Source: Zerene cesonia (Eukaryota; Arthropoda; Insecta; Lepidoptera; Pieridae). Taken from it: a stretch of 64,000 bases of DNA. The notes beneath the pieces are model-generated. The model saw only the letters and a list, made by a program, of their open reading frames with translations, was not told where the DNA came from and ran no database searches. This document shows, one piece after another, positions 1-11,513 of this stretch (the stretch's first letter is position 1; the number at the start of each line of letters is the position of its first letter). The translations under genes were made by a program, and so were the position numbers. Location of the stretch: assembly GCF_012273895.1 (NCBI RefSeq), contig NC_052123.1, positions 620,001 through 684,000 on the forward strand, read 5' to 3'.

Positions 1-210
1 ACGAAGCAAAATAGTATTATTATTCACCAATAGATGTCAGGAAAAAAAAACACGAATAAAACACGAATATGACATTTTCTAAAAAAAATTCCTAGCTAGA
101 TCGATTTATCGCCCCCAAAACCCCCTATATACTAAATTTCATGAAAATCGTTGGAGCCGATTCCGAGATTCCAATTATATATATATATATATGTAATTCA
201 ATACAATTCT

Positions 211-252
<42 letters not shown>

Positions 253-270
253 AGAATTGCTCGTTTAAAG
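1..270 (-). repeat. Interspersed repeat with (TA)n core, copy 1
   Basis: This stretch is present again in reverse complement at 13201-13420. Both copies share the end TTTAAACGA, a TA microsatellite (about 175-250 here) and a block around 'gatcgatctagctagg'. The copy is cut by the window edge. It is an unclassified lepidopteran-type repeat and non-coding; the short open frames across it are TA-repeat artefacts. Confidence 0.7.
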
Positions 271-771
271 GTTCTCGCTTCAGCTTATAACTTGAAAACA
301 TGATCGATATACTTATATCGATGAAACTGAGAGATTGGTCAACCAGCCACCATCGCATGTATTAAAAATTGTACTAATAATCTATATTTTAGATAGCCTA
401 GGCGGCTAAATAATCTAGTATTTACGAGAACATTGCGCATTAAGATGTGAAAAGCGTTTGAGGGGTTTTTAAACGTGATTTATTTATAAATTGATTTTTT
501 ACCGATGTTCATAAAATGACATAGACAAAGGAAAAGTTTTATCCGTATAGTTCCCGTTACCGTGGGAATTCTGGGCTAAAGACTTTCCTTTCTAAGGCCT
601 AAACATATTTATTATACAAATCGGTTCAGCCGGTCTTGAGTCATAAACAGTATACCTAACAAGACTTAGTTTATGTATATAGATAACTACACATAACTAC
701 GCAAAAATGCTTGAACTTGTAAGGGATTTTACTACCATGGACGTATAACATAATTAATTTAACATACATTA

Positions 772-969
772 TCCTACTAATATTATAGATGCGAAAGTTT
801 GTAATGATGTGTGTGTTTGTTACTCTTTCGCGCAAAAAGTACTGAACCGATTGCAATGAAATTTGGTACGTAGAAAGCTGGACATCTGGAATAACTCATA
901 GGCAACTTTTTATCTTGTTATTCCTACGGGATGCGGACTTACGCGGGTGAAACCGCGGGGCGCAGCTAG
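772..969 (+). mobile_element. Helitron-like non-autonomous element
   Basis: It begins TCCTACTAATATTATA and ends with a hairpin (cgcgggtgaaaccgcg) followed by gcgcagCTAG, the 5'-TC / 3' hairpin-CTRR layout of Helitrons. It carries no transposase. About 15 copies of this roughly 200 bp family occur in the window on both strands. Confidence 0.7.
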
Positions 970-1959
970 TACTATAATAATTCTATTAATCGTATATAAT
1001 AAAAAAAATAGCCTTTATTGCTATTTAAACTTATTAACATTGACTTATTTAATTATTAATCGTATAAATCATTTTCAAATAGTTATTTCGCAAGTCCGAA
1101 TTAAGAAAACATTACAACACCACGTCCACTAAAAACTACTTTCATTTTAACTGCTCGCGAGCGAAACCGGGGCGTATATCTAGTTTAAAATACACTTGCA
1201 GATCATTCTTATAATTGAATTAATATCGGCTTGTAATATCCCGATTTATCTTTACGCAATACCGTATCGTTGTCGATGATATTTCTAAGAACGGCCTTAT
1301 TTAGCGCAGGCATCTGTTTTATGGGCGACCTTGCTCCGAATTTATCGATGGATTGTCATATCGATAAACTAGTGATGTTCCGTCCTTTTACGGCGGCACC
1401 TAAATAAGTGATGGGTGTATAACATATGTGTATAATGTTTAAATCAATACCTATTACCTGTATATATAAGATGTTAAAATATAAATGTTTGTTGTATGCA
1501 ATACTGCTAGACTGTGGGTATTTTAATATGAAAGTGATTTTAAATAAGGTTGTTACTTCTACTATAAACTACTGGAACGCTTGGAAGATTTCATACGCTG
1601 GATAAATATTCAAATAGCAAAAAAGCATATTTATGTGACCATATGTTACGTTTTCGTTTAATTAGTTTAAAACTATTTGGAAGCAGTTGTTACAGAGCAG
1701 AACCGGCGAGAAACTCTGTAGTCTGTGGTTGCTCTTTTCAAATCGTATAAACTTACAAAATATTATATAAAATATGTTAATAACGCTTAAGAGCTTTCCC
1801 AAGGTTAGCCTAGCAACATTACTTGATATAATTTCATGATCATTTCATGATGCATCATTCTACAGCATCAGGACTTAAATGTGGAACATTGGATAAAAGC
1901 ATAAGAGGTTTCCTTTTCCTTAGATTAGCTTATAGCTATTTACAATGACGCTTAAGTTT

Positions 1960-2072
1960 GTTTATTTATTTATAATGCTTTGCAAGAAAACAATAAACAG
2001 AAAAAAAGCATCGTTTGTACAAGAGACGGCCTTATTGCTATAACAGCAATCTCTGCCAGGCAACTGGGTAGG
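1960..2072 (-). repeat. Non-LTR retrotransposon 3' tail (GTTGCCTGG type)
   Basis: On the minus strand the core reads 'gttgcctggcagagattgct' then 'aataaggccgtc', ending in an A/T-rich tail with TAAATAAATA repeats. A plus-strand relative lies at 52611-52775. I recognise the motif as a common lepidopteran retroelement 3' end. No coding part remains. Confidence 0.5.
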
Positions 2073-2149
2073 AAAGGAAATGTACGAAGTTCTGGGATAG
2101 TGCAAAAGCAAAAAATAAATGAAAAATAGGTAATAAGTACATATTTGGT

Positions 2150-2255
2150 TAAGATTCTCTGTAGAAACTGCTTTCCGAACCGAATGACGCTTCAAAAGTG
2201 CTTTTATAAGAAGTCTAGTTGAATGATTGAATGTTTGAGTTTAAGATTGTACATT
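2150..2255 (+). repeat. Retroelement 3' tail (TTCT-CTGTAGAAACTGC type)
   Basis: The motif 'ctgtagaaactgctttccg' followed by 'ataagaagtctagttgaatg' and a TTTGAGTTT tail recurs at 35195-35330 (plus), at about 3640-3730 and 1690-1735 (minus), and as a tail at about 47395-47440. Shared 3' ends with variable 5' truncation are typical of LINE or SINE insertions. Confidence 0.5.
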
Positions 2256-2310
2256 AAATTATATCGTTTTTATTGGAATATTGCATTTTTTATGAATAAA
2301 TATGAACGAA

Positions 2311-2338
2311 AGAGAACAATACAAATGTATTGTTCTCT
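2311..2338. repeat. Short perfect hairpin
   Basis: Two 13-nt arms (agagaacaataca / tgtattgttctct) are separated by 2 nt. It is not next to any recognised gene and has no assigned function. Confidence 0.6.
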
Positions 2339-4539
2339 TGTATTGTTCAAGTGCATTTTACTATTCTGCCATTAGACCATGTTTCCCACTGCAGGGACTG
2401 CCTGTGAGGATTCTGGTTATAATCTACGCTGGCCAAGTAGACAGATGTACCATATCATCGAAATGTCGGTCTTACGTGTTCCTTCATATAAGCAATGCCG
2501 AATTATACTTGAAGTGAAACTTCTTTACAATCGCTGTGATTTCAAACCTGATGCAACGGAAAAACGACAGGTAAGAGACACAAATACAAATGTGTAGAAT
2601 GAAGCCGACAGAGAATGAGACAGAAATATACATACTATTTTATATTTTATATATATTCATTTCATTCTTTTGTCGATTTACTGAAGTTTCACTTCTATCG
2701 TGTGTGAATCGCACACACACCTTTTTTTACCTTTGTAGTACAAAAATAAGAATCAACAAAAATGCTTCATCAGAATTGTATTCGGAGTATCAAAGCTTGG
2801 ATAAGCACAATTTAATTATATTTTACGTAACATCACGGTAACACCATCATTTGATAATCAATCGTGATGTGCTTCAATAATTGGACGGAATTCAATCGAG
2901 TTATTATTGTAATTCTTATTATAAGTAGCAACACTGACGCAAATTGGGTCAAAGTTTTTAAGGTCATCCAATTTTTAAGATGTTTGACTTAAATTGGACT
3001 TTTAAAAAAGTTTATAATCTATCTCCTAATAACACGACAGCATTTTATTAAGACTTTAATTTTTCAAATTGTATATGTCATCACTATTCTATAAACACAC
3101 TTAAACTACATTGTAATAAAAAAAAACGTATTTTTAATGCACTAATATCACAATAACTAGCTTTCCTCCGCGGTTTCGCCTTCGCCTTTCGCAAAAAATC
3201 GCTCCATTGCCACGTGACAGAAAGACAACGAACACACCTCTCATTTCCAACATTAATCATTGCTCTACTCGCCTCTTCACGTTTTTATATAATAAAATAG
3301 GCATTGTTTATATAATTAAAACAGCCTATTTAAGCTGATGAATTTACTCCTAATCACGGTACCCTTCATGAATAACTAATCATAAAAACACAAGAGCAAT
3401 GCATCCAAACCATACTGGTATCGGAATGCAAGATGATTGATTCCTTGCAAATGATCGGGTTTTGTAACTTACTGGCCAAATCGATGTTTGTATATCGCAA
3501 TTCCTTTCCCTTTATGTTATTTATATGGTCTAGATAATATTTAGGTGTGAATGGGTTTATTTGAGAAGCAATTTAAACATTTATTAATCAATAATAAAAC
3601 TTAAACATTTTTTTATTCATAAGACTTCGTATAGACGCACTTTTGAATGGTCATAACACAGCTAACATTTACCACCGGTTCGTAAAGCTGTTTCTACAGA
3701 AGAGCCGGCAAGAAACTGTAGTTACTCTTAGCCAATCATGTAAATTTTAATTTTTAATACATAGGTGTTAGCGCCCACATACATGTATATTTTTTTTAAC
3801 AACTTTTATAAGTTCTTTTCACATGTATGTTTGTATGTTACCAAATTCTTTAAACTCGATTTTGAACCACTTTAAACGGACAGATTCAATTCAATCTTTG
3901 TAACACTTATAAAGAATCGATGACAATACAATAATTTCCTGATTTTATGATATTATCCTGGATTAGGATCGCTGGGATAAGACGATTTTCTTACGTTTGC
4001 TCTGAATAAGATCTAGCGAGATAGTTGATTTTATCAGTGTTTTTAACGTCTTTCTAACTGTATTAATTTTTTTTTCTCAAAATCCCTGATCTTTATTTAT
4101 AAAGAGAAAAAAAGATAAACATTTAAGATTCTTCCCAACTAGAAGTTTATATTCTATCTTAACCGATTTCAAAAATTATTTTACCGTTTGGTATGTACGT
4201 GATCTTTCAGTGCTTTGATATATACCACGGGGGAAACCGGGGCGAGTTGTTAGTAATAAATATAATAAATAAAAGTATATAGTTTAATTTCATTTCATTT
4301 ACAAGCAACAGCTTCGAGTTGATTAGGCAATCTATGTATATTTAAACAAGAAAAATTGTTTATCAAAATTGACGAAAAATTCTGCATTAATTGAACTCAA
4401 AGATACGATATGCAGCACACGATTTTTGTAATCTGTTTTTCCTTTACATCCAAACAACCATAATATATACCCAAGTGTAACCATAGTGAAGACGCCCGTT
4501 ATAACAAGATTTAGAATGCTTTGAATAACTTCTACTTAC

Positions 4540-4660
4540 TATCATCATCATCATCATCATCATCATGAGCCCATGTGTGTTCCCACTGCAGGGACTCGAG
4601 CCTCCTATGATGGTTCAGAGCATTTAACTAGGGATTTAGGGAGAGATGTCTAGGTTCTAT
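4540..4660 (+). repeat. (ATC)n microsatellite-associated repeat
   Basis: An ATC run (about 4543-4566) is followed by 'ccactgcagggactc' and related sequence. Relatives lie at 2378-2460 (without the microsatellite) and 23890-24003. This is an interspersed family that carries a TCA/ATC tract at one end. Confidence 0.5.
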
Positions 4661-4678
4661 GATACCAAATCTATTTTG

Positions 4679-4870
4679 TCCTACTAATATTATAATTGTA
4701 AATGTTTGTGAGGATGTGTGTATGTTATTCTATCACGCAAAAACTACTGAACCGATTGCAATGAAATTTGTTACGTAGATAGCTGAACAACTAGAATAAT
4801 ATATAGGCAACTTTTATCCAGATATTCCTACGGCATAAAGACTTACGGTGTAACCGCGGGGCGCAGCTAC
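4679..4870 (+). mobile_element. Helitron-like non-autonomous element, diverged
   Basis: Same family as 772-969: TCCTACTAATATTATAA start, 'accgattgcaatgaaatttg' core, 'accgcggggcgcagctac' end. The terminal CTAG is mutated to CTAC and the subterminal hairpin is degraded, so this is an old copy. Confidence 0.65.
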
Positions 4871-6000
4871 TTCTCAAAAATGCATTTATTTATTAATGTT
4901 GTATGTACATAAGAAATAAAAAGAATAGACTAATAATACTAAACCTAACTTGTTATCAAAAACATAAATATTACAATAATTTCTATGTCAAGTTCGCCTC
5001 TTATCGTAAAAAAGAACACTTCTGAGTGAAAAGATAAATAATAATCACCGCCCCATACATTGTACTTTTTTATACTAACAATTACTTCCATACTTTTATT
5101 GACAAGGTATCATCTATGTACAATTTTGTTGATGAGTAGGTAAACAAACACTAAAATCCTAGTAATAATTAAAACAAATCATCCAATCGATCCTGGTAAT
5201 AAATAACCCAATAAAATAACACCGAAACACATATATTTTGCACAAATAAATCGCAATTGCGCAACACTGATAAATCAATTAAACAGCAAGCGCCGCGGGC
5301 GTTCACTAGTCATAATAAATTACACGTTGTTGGTGCGAGTAAACTTGTGGAGCACGCTTCGCTGTTTTGGAGTTTTGCGATTGTAAAGCTTTGAATTGAA
5401 AGTAACTCTAGTTGCAAAAGGAAATAATAAAAAAGATTTTTTTATTCGATATAATATACGTATGGATGGTAGAAAAGTAGGAAACGATATACTATGAAAA
5501 AGTGCATAATGAGATTTAGATGGTAAGCAAATCCTAATTCTCAACTAATATTTATTATTCTTGCGAAAATTACTCTGTCAGTCTGTCTTTTCTTCACGCC
5601 TTAGCCTCTTAACCGATTTAAATAAAATTTGCCTTGGTGGAAAACTACCTAGTTCTACGTAAATTTAACAAAAACCAATAAATACATAGATAAGTTTGAG
5701 TGTATAAAACATCTCGATATTCCTAAATAGTGAATGATAAATATTTTTTTCATAGTTTTACAACAGAAACAAAAATCAAACTGACAAAGCTAAACTCACA
5801 TGAAAATTTTTATTTTATTTTATTTTTTTAGAATTTCCAACAAAGAATACATATTCTGATACTCAGAATACATATTCTGATACAATTAAAAATAAAACAT
5901 TATATAACAATTCAATTTATAGTTCATTAAAGTAGAGTATTCTCCGCTCAATCTGTAACAAGGAGATGCGCTCACGCACGCTTAACGAGTTAAGATTTAG

Positions 6001-6079
6001 TATATAAGTCTCCGAATACTATCCGATCATCATTCGAATAACATCTGTTTACTTATACAGTGATTTCGAGGATTTAAAG
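6001..6079 (+). promoter_or_regulatory. TATA box and non-coding first exon of cuticle gene A
   Basis: TATATAAG at 6001-6008 is followed about 25-30 bp later by the likely start site (atcatcattcg). A leader exon ends at 6079 with a donor (aaag|gtaata). The next acceptor is at 6346-6347 (ttaccag), and the start codon lies 25 bp into the following exon. A TATA-driven promoter with a short leader is usual for insect cuticle genes. Confidence 0.55.
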
Positions 6080-6372
6080 GTAATATGGAATTAAAATTCA
6101 TCTCAATTTGAGAAAAGATCTAGATTTTTAGTACACCTTTTTTAAGTAACTGATATTTTTAAAGAACTGATATATTTCCCTTTCATTCTTTTAGTTATTT
6201 TTTTTTTATAAAAAAACAATAAAAAATAAATTGACAAACTCTAATTATTTTTGTTCCCTTTAAAGAAGGTTATAAAACTATTATTTTAGATATTAATAAT
6301 GTATTAATAATAATGCCTTATTATATTTTTTTAATGTTATTTACCAGGACCACTCAGGAGACCGAAGCAGTC

Positions 6373-9300
6373 ATGAAGGTATACATTATTCTCTAACTTA
6401 ATATCCTCAACATGTATGCGAAATTTCATCAAAATCGGAACAGCAAGTCTAGTATTTACTACGAATTACTTATGCCAAGATATATCATAGACAATGTAAC
6501 AACTAACACAATGAATGTTTGTATGCTACCACAAGTACATACGCAAAATTTTAACCCATGTTTTTAGAAGTTATGATTGCCAATGTTCCTGTTTTATGCG
6601 AAACATCTAATATATAAAATTCTCGTGTCACAGTTTTCGTTGCCATACTCCTCCGAAACGGCTTGATCGATTTTGATGAAATTTTTTGTGCATATCGGGT
6701 AGGTCTGAGAATCGGCCAACATCTATTTTTTATACACCTAAATAATAAGAGCAAGGCAGAACAGCGTTTGCCGGGTGCAGCTAGTATGTTATAATAGTTA
6801 CAAATTTATTAATATCTCTTTACTTCTGTATTGCTAAAAACTTATCAAAAGCCCGGATTTATAATTATGTAAGAAAATCGTATCGTTTTATATTATTTAA
6901 ACACCTATGTAATTTTTATTTCAGCTATTCTTATTTGGTGTTTTATTCTCTGTATCAGCGTTTGCTGAACCGCCCGTTAACAACAGGTGAGTATCTAATT
7001 TTTTGTTGCATTGAAATCCTATCCTACTAATATTGTAAATGCGAAAGTTTGTAAGGATGCGTGTGTGTTTGTTGCTCTTTCACGCAAAGACTACTGAACC
7101 GATTGCAATGAAATTTGCTACGTAGACAGCTGAACAACTGGAATAACATATAGGCAACTTTTTATCCCGATATTTCTACGGGATACGGATATACGCGGGT
7201 GAAACCGCGGGGCGCAGCTAGTACTTTGTAAATGAGAAATTTTTAAGAATAGAAAAAATTTGTTCACGAGGCGGGATTCGAACCCGTGTCTTTTTGCCAA
7301 ACCGTAGCGTAATCAACTCAATAGGAGGCCTTGGGTGTCCCTTAGGCACATGAAACCGAAAGAGTAGAAGAAATTCGATTACTGTGGCGGGATCACGGGT
7401 GGCCGAGAGTCTAGACTCAAAATCACTTCTCTCAAATCCCTTCACTCAAATCCCGCCTCGTGATCAATTTTTTTCTATAATTTCTAAAGTACTCAACAGG
7501 TGAGTATGTTTCTTATCTTGTATGTTTGGTTATCCATTAAACCAAAAAAGACTGAACTGAATTATATGAATTGCTCACCATAATGTGTATTAATAGAAAT
7601 CTATAGACACTAAATCACGTCCATATGCAACGGCGAAAGAATTATCTAATCGATCCAATATTTCTTGAGATCACTGTATTAGAAAAACAAACATTTCCGT
7701 ATTATCTTATTAGTATAGAAATAGATATGAGTTTGCTCCTATTGTTTAAAAATATGGATATGAAACCTCGGAAACGGTTCAAACAGTTTTGATGAAATTC
7801 AGTATATATGCCATGAAAATCACACAATATTATCTTTAAAACACCATTTCAGATATCTCCCTCCCTCTCAGACCTACGGCGTTCCTGGTTTCGGGGGACA
7901 GAGACAGACAGATGCTATATTCAGGTAAATATTTTACTTGTTTTTCTTAAATCCTTTCCTTGTCCCTCCCCTTAAAAGCGGGCAACGCATTCCAGTGATT
8001 CAGACTCACTTCCTCTGCGAATGTTCATGGGCGATGATCGCTTACCATCAGGCAAACCACCAGCTCAGTTGCCCGCTAATGTCATAAAAATATAAATATT
8101 AAAAAGAGTTGCAGTGAATTTTAATGTAGTTTTGAGTTTTACGAGCTCTGAGCCACAGAAACATACATTGTTCTATAACGCATCTAACAATATTCTAAAA
8201 CAGAAAGCAATCCGTCGGTTTATTGTAATTTATAGTAACGATTTGTATATTTTTGTTAGAAATCGCCAAACAAACACGTACAATGCCCCATCACGTCGCC
8301 CATCATCAGAATACGGACCCCCAAGCCAGATACCATCGAACCAATATGGACCCCCATCTCAGAGCCTCTCTAATCAATATCTGCCACCTCAAAGCGGCCG
8401 ACTGTCACAGCCGTCAGCGCAGTACGGCGCCCCTAATGGGTTCGGTGCTTCTGATTTTGGAGTTCAGTACGTGACCCCCTCACAAGAATATGGCGCACCT
8501 GGGTTTGGTGGTAGAGGTAATATTTTATAGTTTTATTTCTAAGATATAAGGATATTCTTTGATCAAACAGACACTTATAGTAACCCGTAATTTATCGATC
8601 GTATCAATTTTAATACTTATAAAGTATTGCTTATTAGGTACTTTTTTTATTTACTGAACGCTTACACTAACCTTAAAAAGGTTTTATATCAAATAATGCC
8701 TTGCTATGAAGCTCAATTTTTTATGTATGCATTATAATATGATATAATTCAGGTGGTAACCGTCAGTACTCCCAGAATGGAAATGGTGCTAACAACGGCT
8801 TCAATAGGAATCAAAACCGTCAGTATTTGCCACCCACGCAAGGAGGATACAACTATGATGATGGTAGCTCTGGGGTGAGCATATTGTATTAATATATTAT
8901 AATTGATCTATTTTATCACACCAATAAAGCTAATTATATGAGGCTTCACCCGCCTCCATATTGTTCTTACTTTTTAAACCTTCCCTGGACTACTCAGAAT
9001 GCACCAAAACCATGATTATAAAAATAAGACCAGCCATTCTCGAGTTTTAACGAGACTAACGAACAGCAATTAATTTTTATATATAAGATTATTCTAATTC
9101 CTCTACTGTTTTTCGTCCTTCTTTTTTTGTAAATGCTCATCACACATCCTTACAAGGATATTTATTAATTTATATTCAATCGAATTGAATTCGTGGTATT
9201 AAAAACTAAGAGAACGCGCGATCAACAAATGATGATAACATCAACATTTGAAAATAATAGTTATAATAACTATACTGAACACATCACCTTATATTATGCA

Positions 9301-9998
9301 GCAACGCAAAATACCATATTTTTAATGCTTAGCGTTGGTTCAGTCCAGCATGATCCGTAATAAAAATATCAGACCTTATATCCAAGTCTCCTAATAAAAA
9401 CCTATCCTATGTACGTTTATTAGGAACCCGCGAACTACAGTTTCGAATATATGGTGAAAGATGAACCTTCTGGCAACGACTTCGGCCACCGCGAATCCCG
9501 TCAAGGTGACAGAGCTGAGGGATTGTATTATGTGCTGTTACCCGACGGCAGAAAACAGGTATGTTGTTTATATATTGGATAGAAAGGAATGAGGATATTC
9601 AAATTGAGACTTGGTATTCAATCCCAGTATACAATCTAAACCATTTACCTAATTATTTCCATATTGTATCAACATTGTTTTAAGGAGTGTTGAGAATAGA
9701 TCGTTACAACTTGTTTAAGATTCACATTATGTTAGTTCAACGACTTCTTCTAACGAAACAAAAACTGTATTAACGCCAGGTACTTTTATGTTTTCAAGCT
9801 ATATAAAATAAATTATGATAATTTATTAATATCAGCCAATAATTGATAATTGATTTACAGACTGTCGAGTACGAAGCCGACCAAAACGGTTACAGACCGA
9901 AAATTTCCTACGAAGACACCGGCTTAGGGGGTGGTTATAACAGAAACGCGCAGGCGGGGGGTTACAACCAAAACACCCAAGGGGGTTACCAGTATTAA
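6373..9998 (+). CDS. Cuticle protein with RR domain, proresilin-like (gene A)
   Basis: Exons: 6373-6378, 6925-6986, 7853-7924, 8260-8516, 8753-8874, 9424-9558, 9861-9998 (792 nt, 263 aa). All junctions are GT-AG and in phase. Exon 1 encodes only Met-Lys and exon 2 completes a signal peptide (LFLFGVLFSVSAFA), the classic insect cuticle-gene layout. The middle is a low-complexity Gln/Pro/Tyr/Gly linker with repeats such as QYGPPSQ and EYGAPGFGG. The last two exons encode the chitin-binding Rebers-Riddiford domain (YSFEYMVKDEPSGNDFGHRE, then YYVLLPDGRKQTVEYEADQN and GYRP), followed by a Gly/Asn/Gln tail. The protein should be secreted and bind chitin in an elastic cuticle. A possible AATAAA lies at 10763. 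Gene B nearby is a convergent relative. The linker resembles resilin, but elasticity is inferred. Confidence 0.9.
6608..6784 (+). mobile_element. CTAG-ended element (TTTGCCGGGTGCAGCTAG family)
   Basis: It lies in intron 1 of cuticle gene A. It ends 'gcgtttgccgggtgcagctag' preceded by a conserved block (ctccgaaacggcttgatcg). Other copies: 14973-15144 (-), 26671-26880 (+) and 57440-57619 (-). Probably a small non-autonomous Helitron-type family; the class is inferred from the CTAG end. Confidence 0.55.
7022..7221 (+). mobile_element. Helitron-like non-autonomous element
   Basis: A well-preserved 200 bp copy in intron 2 of cuticle gene A, with a TCCTACTAATATTGTAAATG start and a hairpin plus gcgcagCTAG end. 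Confidence 0.75.
7255..7470. repeat. tRNA-derived SINE fragments in opposite orientations
   Basis: The minus strand at 7262-7330 contains a pol III B box (GGGTTCGAATCC). The plus strand from about 7390 has an A-box-like GGTGGCCGAGAG within 'gatcacgggtggccgag', closed by 'cctcgtgatc'. The same tRNA-like head is found at 19509-19583. Two heads facing opposite ways suggest rearranged or nested SINEs in intron 2. Confidence 0.5.
7965..8092 (-). mobile_element. SINE-like repeat fragment (GGGCAACTGAGCTGGTGG family)
   Basis: On the minus strand it reads 'gcgggcaactgagctggtgg' then 'gcctgatggtaagcgatcat' and 'cattcgcagagg'. Fuller copies of about 300 bp are at 44288-44588, 47793-48112 and 51332-51621. 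Non-coding; class uncertain. Confidence 0.55.
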
Positions 9999-11513
9999 GT
10001 ATTCTAAAAAGGGGGTTCACTTTTAAAAATGCCGAAATATTAATTGATCTCCTGCGAGTTTTTTAATGAAGAAATTTATTGTTAGATGATTTTGTATAGA
10101 TTTTTAATGTGAAACTACAGTTAGATTCTCAAACGAATCCCACCTATTATTTTTAGTAGTTATTTCATATAAATGAGCAAGAAATAAGAATATGTGAATG
10201 TGAAAAGATATTTTGTAGAATCATATACATATATATGTATCAAATGCTATTGGTTTTTATATTATTATTGTTATATTACATGGTTGTTTACTGACGACTG
10301 AGGCTATGATAAACGGATCTTGATGTAATGTTATTTAGGTTATGATACTTTATGTAAAATGTAGATTACACAAACTTCTAGTTCATAAAATTATGAAGGA
10401 AATAGAGCTGTATGTAAATATGTCATGTATTCGATAAAAAAAAATCGAAATATAATCTGAAATGAATCATGATTAACTGACGTTCCACAACGGAGGTTTT
10501 TGTTGTTTTTGCTTCTCGATACCGAGAGTTTTCAGCAGACTGGCATGTTTTTTTTTATGTTTAATAGATTAAAATCTAGAGTTATACCTCCCCAGGAATG
10601 GTTACATTCTTTTGTAGAAATGAATTATTTAATAGTGTTTGAGTTGTTAGTATTTTAGGTGCTAAAAGTTCGTCGTACGTCCTACATTCTTATAATGGCC
10701 AGTTTTGCCAAATCTATCCTCTCTGTAAGGCTTGTACAGTTTTATTTTTAATGTTTACTTTTAATAAACTTCGCTTTTGTGTATATTGTCTTTTATTTTC
10801 AATTCAATTCAATTCTATTTTATGAATGGCAGTGCTGTGTTGCCACAATTTTGCCAATGTCACGTTGTGGATAGTTTTACATCTGAGATTTATAAGAGGC
10901 TCAAAAGTATCCGTCAAGCGCAGATAAGTCTTTTATTTTCTACAAAAAAATCTCACTTTTTCAAAATTTCGACATTGGACATCAAAATGGATGACATAAA
11001 AAAAATCGATGGAAATTTTTCATGTTATGTATATACATACAATTGAAAAGCTTTACAATAAAAACAGCGTTTTTCTACGTTTAACCACATATAATATAAT
11101 ATGTACATGTATTACAAATGTAGTTTTGTAATATCTGTATTATGTGGAGTGAGTTAAAAAAAACACTATCTATATAAAGATGCCAAGATTCTAGATGTGT
11201 AAGAGAGAGTAAGACTCGAGCGTCTCGGAAACCTATTGGAATTCGTAGATTAGACGACAGCAAGAAAAAAAACGTCCTATAATGTTTTAAATTTTAGCGG
11301 TGGATAAACGTTTTTTGATTTTTTTTTCTTTAAAGAAAAACATGGCATGTCACTTAGATAAAACATACTTATAGATAGATTTAAAATAGCATATATATTC
11401 GTTGATGCAAATGAAATAAAACAAATAAACAAATTTTCTACATTTATTAGATTATCATAAGTTATGAGTTATATAATAATTTCTTGAATGTGCTAGATTT
11501 ATTACGATGAAAT
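9999..11513. other. Convergent intergenic region between cuticle genes A and B
   Basis: It holds the 3' untranslated region of gene A up to a poly(A) signal at 10763-10768 and, on the minus strand, that of gene B (AATAAA at 11448-11443). The open frames near 10777-11046 and 11081-11263 show no recognisable protein features. No transposon ends were seen here, which is unusual for this window. Confidence 0.5.

Larger units (their letters stand above)
271..5990. other. Intergenic, repeat-rich, no gene seen
   Basis: No open frame here looks like a conserved protein and no chain of exons could be built. The stretch holds two Helitron-like elements (772-969, 4679-4870), several LINE-type 3' tails (about 1690-1735, 1960-2072, 2150-2255, 3640-3730), an ATC microsatellite-associated repeat (4540-4660) and the end of another CTAG-ended element near 3158-3270. 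A short tandem duplication of 'atacatattctgatac' lies at about 5848-5884. The last 100 bp lead into the promoter of the downstream cuticle gene. Confidence 0.6.

Noticed and set aside
2302..2841. Overlapping small open frames as a possible gene
   Set aside because: No splice-linked continuation, no domain features, and overlap with a microsatellite-associated repeat.
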